From Candidatus Rokuibacteriota bacterium (GTDB lineage: Bacteria > Methylomirabilota > Methylomirabilia > Rokubacteriales > JACOUJ01), in the NCBI GenBank assembly GCA_016177865.1, contig JACOUJ010000365.1:1-6543 (forward strand): a stretch of DNA of 6,543 nt, read 5' to 3'. The notes under the pieces were generated by a model, which was given only the letters and a program-made list of their open reading frames with translations, had not been told where the DNA came from and ran no database searches. Made by a program: the position numbers and the translations under genes. Of this stretch, positions 1-5,857 are shown piece after piece; position 1 is the stretch's first letter, and the number at the start of each line of letters is the position of its first letter.

Positions 1-790
1 CCTCATGAACGATCTCGGCAAGCTGGGCCAGCCGGCGGTCGCGGAGTCCGAAACGCTTGAGGAACGTCTCGAAGGTGCAGTCCTCGCCGTGATGCCCGAA
101 TTGAGCGCCGAGTGCGTCGAACGGGATCGCGTCGACCGGAAACTCCTCCGGAGGAGCGAACAGAAACTGCCCCTCCGGATCGATAAAACGCTTGATCAGC
201 CAAGCCGAGCCGATCCGGTCCACGTGAGGCCGGGGCCGCGTAACCCATCGTCGCCCCTTCAAGGAGTCGGGCGCTATCGCGGCCTGGCCTACAGGTGCCA
301 CGCTACTGGGCGGATGAAGCTGCATCTCGATCGTCTCTCTCAGCCGTTTGGCCTCTTGATAGCCCGGCGCGTCGAAAAAGTCGATTTCTCTGACACGTTC
401 AACGTCTCTCGCAAGACGAGCAAGCTCCTCATCACGTCGGGCGGTGGTCCTGGCCGTGGCTTTTCTGCCAAGGTCTCGCAGAATTTTTTGGTACCGGTCA
501 GCGAGGTGCCGGTAATCTTTCTCTCGCGCCTGATGAAACTGTCGGATGACGTCGGCCCGCTTCATGTTCTCGATCTTGTTAACGGTGAGGAGCGTCGCCT
601 CGCCGCCGTCTTTCTGAACCTCTTGTGTCAGCCATTGAAACTGCTCGGAGTTTTCAGGCGTGAGCGGGAGCAAGTAAACCGACCTCTTCAGAGCCACCGC
701 GCCGAGAGCCTTAAGCTTTCGCCACGCGCGCACGCGCAGGCTTGACGGCTTCACTGGAAGGCTCACTAGCAAGACCAACCAATCCGACAT
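1..790 (-). CDS. chrB: ChrB-type chromate resistance / chromate-sensing regulator, partial (3' end beyond window)
   Basis: Reading the minus strand from the ATG at 790-788 gives 263 uninterrupted codons running off the left edge. The N-terminal part, starting MSDWLVLLVSLPVKPSSLRV with RAWRKLKALG and SVYLLP at residues 21-42, matches the ChrB N-terminal domain. A charged, probably helical linker covers about 75-155. RRWVTRPRPHVDRIGSAWLI (180-199), RFIDPE, and FGHHGEDCTFETFLKRFGL (231-249) match the ChrB C-terminal domain; H233, H234 and C238 are possible metal or oxyanion ligands. ChrB proteins are usually just over 300 residues, so about 40-60 are missing. In characterised chr operons ChrB represses chrBA until chromate is present, and ChrA exports chromate; chrA could lie downstream, outside the window. 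The start is supported by AGGTGA (802-797) six bases upstream and a consensus promoter. The family call is firm. Whether this copy acts as sensor, enzyme or both is inference. Confidence 0.9.
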   Translation of the reverse strand, partial: MSDWLVLLVSLPVKPSSLRVRAWRKLKALGAVALKRSVYLLPLTPENSEQFQWLTQEVQKDGGEATLLTVNKIENMKRADVIRQFHQAREKDYRHLADRYQKILRDLGRKATARTTARRDEELARLARDVERVREIDFFDAPGYQEAKRLRETIEMQLHPPSSVAPVGQAAIAPDSLKGRRWVTRPRPHVDRIGSAWLIKRFIDPEGQFLFAPPEEFPVDAIPFDALGAQFGHHGEDCTFETFLKRFGLRDRRLAQLAEIVHE

Positions 791-808
791 GCTGTATCAC
801 CTGTTGCG

Positions 809-837
809 ACTATAAAATCATTGTTTCACTTTGTCAA
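809..837 (-). promoter_or_regulatory. Sigma70-type promoter of chrB
   Basis: On the minus strand a perfect -35 TTGACA (837-832) is followed by a 17-bp spacer and a -10 TATAGT (814-809). Transcription would start near 802-805, which leaves a leader of only about 12-15 nt with the AGGTGA ribosome-binding site at its very 5' end. The AT-rich spacer stands out from the GC-rich surroundings. A regulator binding in or next to the spacer would fit an inducible resistance gene; this is inference. Confidence 0.8.
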
Positions 838-854
838 GACGATTGCGTGCCGTC

Positions 855-864
855 TTTCATGAAA
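855..864. promoter_or_regulatory. Perfect 10-bp palindrome upstream of the chrB promoter, candidate operator
   Basis: TTTCATGAAA is self-complementary and lies 17 bp upstream of the chrB -35 box. A related direct motif GTGAAAC (minus strand) sits inside the -35/-10 spacer. This could be an operator for the chrB promoter or an activator site, but a 10-bp palindrome alone is weak evidence. Confidence 0.25.
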
Positions 865-999
865 CGGTGAAGGAGGCCGCCGTAAGAACAGCGGATCCGA
901 TTGTGATCCTCGCCACTTCAAGGCGCGCTCGCGATGCAATCACAAATGAGGTAAGATAGCGCTGCATTTCTGATTCAACCCTCACAAGGGAGGGGCGCC

Positions 1000-1551
1000 A
1001 TGGAGCTTTGGATCGGCCTCGGGATCATCGGCTTGGTGATCCTTTCGGGCATCCTGATCTACAACAGTCTGGTTTCCCTCCGCGTTCGGTCGGGTGAGGC
1101 CTGGGCCGATATTCAGACCCAGCTCAAGCGCCGCCACGACCTGATCCCGAACCTGGTCGAGACGGTCAAGGGATACATGAGTCACGAGCGCGGCGTGCTG
1201 GAGAAGGTGACCGAGTTACGCGGCGCGGCGATGGGGGCGTCGGGGCCAGCGGCCGCCGCCCAGGCCGAAGGGCAATTGACCCAGGCCCTGCGCTCTCTCT
1301 TTGCCGTGGCCGAGAACTACCCCCAGCTCCGGGCCACCGAAAATTTCATGAATCTTCAGCAGAACCTGGGGCAGATTGAGGAACAGATCCAGCTCTCGCG
1401 CCGCTATTACAACGCGGTGGTTCGGGATCTGAACACGCGCATCCAGAGTTTTCCGTCGAACCTCATCGCGTCCACGTTCGGGTTCATGATGAGGGATTTC
1501 TTCGAGCTGGAGACGCCGGAAGAAGGGAAGCCAGTCCAGGTCCGGTTTTAG
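1000..1551 (+). CDS. lemA: LemA family membrane-anchored protein
   Basis: This 183-residue protein has one N-terminal hydrophobic segment (about residues 3-22) followed by a helical extracytoplasmic domain. Landmarks of the LemA family are YNSLVSLRVRSGEAWADIQT (21-40), QLKRRHDLIPNLVETVKGYM just after it, FAVAENYPQLRATENFMNLQ in the middle, RRYYNAVVRDLNTRIQSFPS near the C-terminus, then FFELE. Length and motif order are normal for the family. The start is set by GGAGG at 989-993 with six-base spacing. LemA proteins are widespread, sit in the cytoplasmic membrane and are often encoded next to TPM-domain proteins, as here; their biochemical role is poorly defined. The downstream TPM gene is in the same direction but 271 bp away, further than usual, because a repeat-like element lies between them. 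The family call is very firm; no specific function can be assigned. Confidence 0.96.
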   Translation: MELWIGLGIIGLVILSGILIYNSLVSLRVRSGEAWADIQTQLKRRHDLIPNLVETVKGYMSHERGVLEKVTELRGAAMGASGPAAAAQAEGQLTQALRSLFAVAENYPQLRATENFMNLQQNLGQIEEQIQLSRRYYNAVVRDLNTRIQSFPSNLIASTFGFMMRDFFELETPEEGKPVQVRF

Positions 1552-1576
1552 GCGTGAGCGACGGGTTCTCATGCGC

Positions 1577-1803
1577 CCGGGGGTATCCCTCGCTCCACAT
1601 GGCTCCGCGGCGACCCTTACGTGGCCGGCGGGTGGGGAGACCCCTCCGATATCTCGCTGCACCCCGCAAAAGCTTCGCTTTGTGCGGGGACCCCGACCCT
1701 CCGCCCGCTTCGCGAGCTCCAGTCCGGCTCGGCTTCCCCTTCCCGCCGGCTCACGGTGGGGACCCCGCCGCTCTCACCAATGCTGCGTTCGGGGTACCCC
1801 CGG
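1577..1803. repeat. 227-bp non-coding element with terminal inverted repeats, MITE- or REP-like
   Basis: The left end CCGGGGGTATCCC (1577-1589) and the right end GGGGTACCCCCGG (1791-1803) are inverted repeats matching at 12 of 13 positions, and each end is itself nearly palindromic. Three internal copies of a GGGG-(A or AGA)-CCCC palindrome lie at 1634-1644, 1686-1694 and 1758-1766. A hairpin occupies 1662-1689. The element fills most of the gap between two genes that are usually adjacent. All three plus-strand frames are open over long stretches, but the translations are Pro/Arg/Ser-rich with no domain, as expected of GC-rich non-coding DNA. No clear target-site duplication was found. It could be a non-autonomous mobile element, a structured intergenic repeat or an RNA-processing element. 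Being dispersed in the genome is predicted, not shown. Confidence 0.6.
1662..1689 (+). other. Strong RNA/DNA hairpin within the intergenic element
   Basis: CCCCGCAAAAGC (1662-1673) pairs with GCTTTGTGCGGGG (1677-1689) around a 3-nt loop, with one bulged base. This gives about 12 base pairs, seven of them a GC-rich base. No U-run follows, so it is not a standard intrinsic terminator. In a lemA-tpm transcript it could stabilise the lemA 3' end or slow transcription into the next gene. Confidence 0.55.
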
Positions 1804-1822
1804 TCAATCCGGCACTGGGATC

Positions 1823-2587
1823 ATGAGCGTCAACCGTTGTTGGTTTGCTCTCCTTCTGATTCTTCTTCCTTTTTCTCCCGCGCATGGCGCGGCGAGCTTC
1901 CCAGCCCCCCAGGGATTCGTCACCGACACCGCCAGCGTCATTCCGGCCGAGGTCGCGCGGGGGATCGAGGCCCGGCTTGAGGAACTCCGAGCGAAGACGG
2001 GGACCGAGGTGGCGGTCGTCACCGTGCGCTCGATTGCGCCGCTGACCGTCGAAGAATACGCGAATGAGCTTTTCGCTCGCTGGGGCATTGGCCAGAAAGG
2101 GAAGGATAACGGGGTCTTGATCCTTCTCGCCGTGAAAGAGCGGAAGGTCAGGATCGAGACCGGCTACGGGATCGAGCCTATCCTCCCTGACGGCAAGGCC
2201 GGGGCGATCATCCGGGAGATCATGCTGCCGCGCTTCAAGCAGGGAGCCTTGGGGGAGGGGCTTGCCGCCGGAGCCGAGGCGGTGGGCGAGATCGTTGCTG
2301 AGGCAGAGGGAATCACGCTCTCCGGGTCGCGCAGCCCGCGCCTCCCGAAGCGTTCGCCTCCTCTGGATATCGTCGGGCCCCTCATTCTGATCGCGTTCCT
2401 GGGTCTCTTTTGGGCCCTTCCCTTCTGGCTCGCGCGGTTGCGCCGTGGGGGGTTTTTCTGGGGCGGAACGCCCATGGGATGGGGGGGAGGATACGGTAGC
2501 GGCCTTGGGGGAGGCGGATTCTCAGGCGGATTCGGTGGCTTCGGAGGAGGCGGAAGCGGCGGGGGCGGAGCCTCGGGGGGGTGGTGA
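1823..2587 (+). CDS. Secreted TPM-domain (YgcG/DUF477-type) protein with membrane anchor and glycine-rich tail
   Basis: From the ATG at 1823 the protein has 254 residues. Residues 1-23 form a signal peptide (hydrophobic WFALLLILLPF, probable cleavage after AHGAA or nearby). The TPM domain spans about 30-155, with GFVTDTASVIP, GTEVAVVTVRS, LFARWGIGQKGKDNGVLILL, VRIETGYGIEPILPDGKAG and a following helix. A transmembrane helix lies at about 182-204, and residues 216-254 are a Gly-rich tail ending GGGGASGGW, a typical ending for this family. The frame stays open upstream to an ATG at 1571, but those 84 residues are Pro/Arg/Ser-rich and encoded by the repeat-like element, and the signal peptide argues for 1823. 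The ribosome-binding site at 1823 is poor (TGGGA two bases away), so expression may depend on coupling to upstream translation. TPM proteins are implicated in envelope or photosystem maintenance; the substrate here is unknown. Confidence 0.92.
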   Translation: MSVNRCWFALLLILLPFSPAHGAASFPAPQGFVTDTASVIPAEVARGIEARLEELRAKTGTEVAVVTVRSIAPLTVEEYANELFARWGIGQKGKDNGVLILLAVKERKVRIETGYGIEPILPDGKAGAIIREIMLPRFKQGALGEGLAAGAEAVGEIVAEAEGITLSGSRSPRLPKRSPPLDIVGPLILIAFLGLFWALPFWLARLRRGGFFWGGTPMGWGGGYGSGLGGGGFSGGFGGFGGGGSGGGGASGGW

Positions 2588-2618
2588 GATGCCACGGCAC
2601 CCTGGGGATGAGCATACA

Positions 2619-2627
2619 TGATATAAT
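2619..2627 (+). promoter_or_regulatory. Extended -10 promoter for the glycosyltransferase pair
   Basis: TGATATAAT is a perfect extended -10 element (TG, one base, TATAAT) in GC-rich surroundings. There is no recognisable -35 at 17 bp, which is typical of extended -10 promoters. Transcription would start near 2634, giving a leader of about 30 nt that contains the ribosome-binding site at 2654-2659. This suggests the glycosyltransferase genes are transcribed separately from lemA/TPM. Confidence 0.6.
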
Positions 2628-2653
2628 CCGCCGAATCCCAACGAATCCAGTTC

Positions 2654-2659
2654 AGGAGG
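2654..2659 (+). promoter_or_regulatory. Ribosome-binding site that fixes the GTG start at 2665
   Basis: AGGAGG lies five bases before GTG 2665. The in-frame alternatives upstream (GTG 2581, GTG 2584, ATG 2608) lie inside the end of the TPM gene or upstream of the -10 element, and none has a comparable site. Confidence 0.85.
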
Positions 2660-2664
2660 CATCT

Positions 2665-4341
2665 GTGCCCCGTCAGGGGTGGACCCGCGCGGATCTTGGC
2701 TTCTCGCTCCTCATCCTGGGCGCGACCGTCATCACGCGGCTTCCCTTCCGCGCCCGGATGCTCTACAACTGGGACGCGGTCCAGTTTGCGCTGGCCCTCA
2801 ATGAATTTGATGTCGCCAAGCACCAGCCTCACCCGCCCGGTTACGTCCTGTACGTCGCGCTCGGGAGACTTCTGAACGGGTTTCTCCACGATCCCAATCA
2901 GAGCTATATCGCCCTCGGGATCATCTGCTCGGCCTTAACAACGACCGTCGTCTATCTCCTGGGGACCGCGCTCTACGGCCGACTCACCGGGGCGGCGGCA
3001 GCCCTTCTCCTGATGGTGAGCCCGCTCTTCTGGTTCTATGGAGAAATCGGCCTGACCTACTCGGCCGAAGCCCTCATGGCGACGACGGTTGCCTTTTTGA
3101 TTCACCGGTTCAGGTTGGGGGAGGAGCGGTTCCTGTATGTCTCCGCGTCCTATCTCGGGATCGCGGGTGGCTTTCGGCCGACAGCCCTGGCCCTCCTCCT
3201 CCCCCTCTGGATCCTGGGCGTCTCCTGGGCCCGTCCGACCGTTCGAAAGATCCTCCTGGCCGGCCTGCTCCTGCTCCTCTCAACCCTCTCCTGGTTCCTC
3301 CCGATGGTCTGGCTCACGGGAGGATGGGCGCGCTACTTCGAGGCCTCCTGGGAGCTCTTTGCCTCCGTCGTCCACCCGACGTCCATCTTTTCCGGCAACC
3401 TCAGCCTGACCTTCGGCCAATTGCGATTCCTTCTGGAGTCCACCCTCGTCGGGTTGGGGGCCTTTGCGTTCGTTGTCGTCTCGTCCCTCTGGTCTCTCTG
3501 GCGCCGCGGCCAACTGATGCCGGGACGGACCGAACTCTTCTTGCTGGCGTGGATCATCCCCCCTGCGCTGGTCTATGTCTTTTTCCACTTTGGCCAGGCG
3601 GGATATGTCCTTTCGTTTCTCCCCGCCCTCTATCTCCTCTTGGCCCGAGGACTCCTCCGCTGCATCGAGGAGTGGGCCCCCCTGCGGTTGGCGCCACCCC
3701 GGCTCCGGTGGGCGGTCTCTGTCTCCGCCTTGGCGGTACTCTTCCTGGCTAATACCGCCTTCTTCGTGAACGCCAGGCCGGGGGAGTTCCCTGAGAAGGG
3801 CGCTGACGGTTCCAAAGTCGGCGGGCTGATCCGCGCAGTCCAGGTTGACTCCCAGCATTGGCTCCTGAGCGGAACCGCGGCGGGCCTCAAGGAGAATGAC
3901 TGGGTCATCCGGACCTATGTGGAGGCGATCCGCGGCCTCTTCCCCCCCGGTGAGACGGCGCTCATCACCGAGCTCGGAAACCCCCGCTCCTATACCTGGC
4001 TTCGCCACATCACGTATTACCTTCCTGAGTACCCCGTCTATATGATCCAGCTGGGGCCCGGCCCCCAACGGTATTTGGCCCCTCACCTCGTGTCGGCGAT
4101 GGTTGCCATCCCCTCCCCGGTGGTCCCGCTTCCCTGGAACACCCACCGGCTCGTCTGGGTGGTGGATCGCTTCCATCCCGATCTCGAACCGCCCAGGGGC
4201 CTCAAGGAGATTGGCCTCCCTCACGGCCGGTATCTGTATGTCCTCGAGCTTCGGCAGCGGGCAGTGAGTTACGCCGGCTACGCCTTCGTCAGAACGCGAA
4301 AGCTCGCCGGGCCGGCCCGGCTGGCGACCCGTGGATCGTGA
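2665..4341 (+). CDS. Polytopic GT-C superfamily glycosyltransferase-like protein (GT39/PMT/ArnT-like)
   Basis: From GTG 2665 the product is 558 residues. An N-terminal hydrophobic helix (about 11-27) leads to an external loop with NWDAVQFALAL (35-45; D37 is in the position of the catalytic acidic residue of GT-C enzymes) and HQPHPPGYVLY (53-63), the His-Pro-Pro-Gly-Tyr motif common in membrane sugar transferases. Further landmarks are FYGEIGLTYSAEALMA (124-139), GGFRPTALALLLPLW (168-182) and FGQAGYVLSFLPALYLLLAR (309-328). I count roughly 9-10 membrane segments to about residue 368, then a 190-residue extracytoplasmic C-terminal domain. GT-C enzymes use polyprenyl-phosphate sugars and act outside the cytoplasmic membrane; donor and acceptor here are unknown. 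The stop codon overlaps the next gene by 11 bp, so the two are probably translated together. Function is assigned from motifs only. Confidence 0.85.
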   Translation: MPRQGWTRADLGFSLLILGATVITRLPFRARMLYNWDAVQFALALNEFDVAKHQPHPPGYVLYVALGRLLNGFLHDPNQSYIALGIICSALTTTVVYLLGTALYGRLTGAAAALLLMVSPLFWFYGEIGLTYSAEALMATTVAFLIHRFRLGEERFLYVSASYLGIAGGFRPTALALLLPLWILGVSWARPTVRKILLAGLLLLLSTLSWFLPMVWLTGGWARYFEASWELFASVVHPTSIFSGNLSLTFGQLRFLLESTLVGLGAFAFVVVSSLWSLWRRGQLMPGRTELFLLAWIIPPALVYVFFHFGQAGYVLSFLPALYLLLARGLLRCIEEWAPLRLAPPRLRWAVSVSALAVLFLANTAFFVNARPGEFPEKGADGSKVGGLIRAVQVDSQHWLLSGTAAGLKENDWVIRTYVEAIRGLFPPGETALITELGNPRSYTWLRHITYYLPEYPVYMIQLGPGPQRYLAPHLVSAMVAIPSPVVPLPWNTHRLVWVVDRFHPDLEPPRGLKEIGLPHGRYLYVLELRQRAVSYAGYAFVRTRKLAGPARLATRGS

Positions 4342-5857
4342 CGACCTCCTGATCCTTGGGGCCGCGCTCGGGGTCGCCGGACTCTTCACGTTTCAAGAAC
4401 TCCGAATCGCCGGGACCATCGGCTTCCCCCTCGACGACAGCTGGATTCACCTCCGCTTTGCGCAGAACCTGGCCGAAGGGAACGGATTCTCCTACAACCG
4501 AGGGGTCCCGGTCGCCGGTTCGACGGCCCCGCTCTGGACTCTCCTTCTGGCCATGGGCTACAAGGTGTCCGGCGCCATGCTGACCACCGTCAAAGGGCTC
4601 GGTCTTCTCTTTGCCGCGGCCACGGGAGGGGTGACCCGACGGCTGGTTGGCGAATTGACTCACGACCGCAGCCTCGCGCTGGCCGCCGGGATCGGGACCG
4701 TGCTCATGGGGCGGATGGCATGGGGGGCGCTCTCGGGAATGGAGGTGACGCTCGCAGCGTTTTTGGCGACGCTCGGCCTCCTCTCATTCTTGCGCGGATC
4801 GCTCTGGAGCTCCACGGTCGTGTTCGCCCTGGCGACCCTCGCGCGACCGGAGGCCGGCCTTCTCTTCGTCCTTCTCTGGGGGTATGCGTGCCTCGAGCCC
4901 CTTCCGAGCGTTTGGCGACGCGCTCGGGTTGCTGCCGGGAGCCTCGCCCTCTACCTCCTCTTGCTCTCGCCGAGTGTGGCCTTGAGTCTCCTGACCGTTG
5001 GGCAGCCCGTTCCCGCCACCGCCCTGGCCAAAGTGGAGGGAGGACTCCTCGCGGCCCTCACCGGCCAACCCGAGCCTCTCCGCCTCGCCTTGTGGGCGCG
5101 GCCCCTTGGCTATCTCGGGGAGTATGCCGCGATGCTCTGGCATGACCACCCGCTGCTTCTTCTCTTCGGCGCGATCGGCGTGGGACAGCTCTGGCGGCTC
5201 GGGGGGAGAGGACGCGTCCTTACCCTGGCCCTCCTCCTCCATCCGCTTGCCATGGCATGGGTGGCGCCGTATCGTGGGCCGGCCTTCCAGACCGGGCGCT
5301 ACTCATCCCATCTCCTACCGCTCGCTGTGGCGGCGGCGGTCTTCGGGCTTGGTGAGCTCCTGAAGCTGCCGCGAATCCGTCAGGCGGTGGTGGCGTTCGG
5401 ACTTCTCCTTTCTCTCATCCTGGCGTGGCCCTCGGCCCGCGAGTATGCCTGGGGGGTTCAGAACATCAATGCCATGCAGGTCGAGCTGGGGCTGTGGGTC
5501 GATCGGGAGCTGCCGCGAGATGGGCGCCTCGCGCTGAATGACGTGGGGGCGATCGCCTTTTTCTCTGACCGAGAGGTGATCGATCTGGTCGGGCTCGTCT
5601 CGCCCGAGGTCCTGCCATACAAGCGGAGAGGGGAATCCGGGATGCTCGAGTTTCTGGAGCGGGCCTGTCCTGATTATCTGATCATCTTTCCCACCTGGTA
5701 CCCGCGCCTCGCCGCCGCGACCGATCGCTTCCATCCCATCCATCGGATCCGGCTCGCAGAGAACCATGTGGCCGGGGGAGATGAGATGGTGGTGTTCCTG
5801 ACCCCCTGGAATCGCTGGCGCCCCGATCGGGTGGCTTGCTCGTCCGGGAAGCGCTAG
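4331..5857 (+). CDS. Second polytopic GT-C superfamily glycosyltransferase-like protein
   Basis: The 508-residue product starts at GTG 4331, inside the last codons of the preceding gene. No good Shine-Dalgarno is visible, so translational coupling is likely. No later in-frame start precedes the conserved region. The first helix (about 6-21) is followed by FPLDDSWIHLRFAQNLAEGN (32-51) and FSYNRGVPVAGSTAPLWTLL (53-72). The D35-D36 pair and the G.G..YN.G.PV...T.PLW pattern are typical of bacterial GT-C membrane glycosyltransferases. GMEVTLAAFLATLGLL (136-151), ARPEAGLLFVLLWGY (171-185) and GRYSSHLLPL (322-331) also fit. About 9-10 membrane helices end near residue 366. The C-terminal part carries RLALNDVGAIAFFSDREVID (399-418) and LVGLVSPE, a motif frequent in this protein class. 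Probably it adds a sugar to an envelope glycan, lipid or protein; the actual substrate cannot be inferred. It ends convergent to mscL with overlapping stop codons. Confidence 0.85.
   Translation: MDRDDLLILGAALGVAGLFTFQELRIAGTIGFPLDDSWIHLRFAQNLAEGNGFSYNRGVPVAGSTAPLWTLLLAMGYKVSGAMLTTVKGLGLLFAAATGGVTRRLVGELTHDRSLALAAGIGTVLMGRMAWGALSGMEVTLAAFLATLGLLSFLRGSLWSSTVVFALATLARPEAGLLFVLLWGYACLEPLPSVWRRARVAAGSLALYLLLLSPSVALSLLTVGQPVPATALAKVEGGLLAALTGQPEPLRLALWARPLGYLGEYAAMLWHDHPLLLLFGAIGVGQLWRLGGRGRVLTLALLLHPLAMAWVAPYRGPAFQTGRYSSHLLPLAVAAAVFGLGELLKLPRIRQAVVAFGLLLSLILAWPSAREYAWGVQNINAMQVELGLWVDRELPRDGRLALNDVGAIAFFSDREVIDLVGLVSPEVLPYKRRGESGMLEFLERACPDYLIIFPTWYPRLAAATDRFHPIHRIRLAENHVAGGDEMVVFLTPWNRWRPDRVACSSGKR
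5854..5857. other. CTAG palindrome shared by two convergent stop codons
   Basis: The plus-strand glycosyltransferase ends with TAG at 5855-5857, and minus-strand mscL ends with TAG read from 5856 to 5854. The self-complementary CTAG serves both, so the genes overlap tail to tail by four bases and no bidirectional terminator can fit between them. Confidence 0.95.

Larger units (their letters stand above)
791..999. other. Divergent chrB-lemA intergenic region
   Basis: This 209-bp spacer holds the chrB promoter and, at its right end, the lemA ribosome-binding site (GGAGG at 989-993, six bases before the ATG). No convincing lemA promoter is visible. TAAGAT at 952-957 is a possible -10 but has no -35 match at 17 bp. 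A 7-bp inverted repeat, TTGTGAT (901-907) and ATCACAA (939-945), flanks a 31-bp loop. No small gene or RNA gene was recognised. Confidence 0.5.

Noticed and set aside
5..745. 246-codon open frame on the plus strand
   Set aside because: It is antisense to a clear ChrB reading frame, has no recognisable domain, and the minus strand has matching promoter and ribosome-binding site.
901..945. TTGTGAT / ATCACAA inverted repeat as a CRP/FNR-type site
   Set aside because: The half-sites are 31 bp apart rather than the few bases such dimers require.
1571..1822. 84-residue N-terminal extension of the TPM protein
   Set aside because: It lies in the repeat-like element, is Pro/Arg/Ser-rich, and would bury the signal peptide that begins at the ATG at 1823.
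2164..2889. 241-codon minus-strand frame rich in proline
   Set aside because: It is the antisense of the Gly-rich TPM tail and the start of the first glycosyltransferase; no domain and no start signals.
3280..4389. 369-codon minus-strand frame, polar and charged
   Set aside because: It is the reverse of membrane-protein codons (hydrophobic sense gives charged antisense). The plus strand has consistent GT-C motifs through the whole span.
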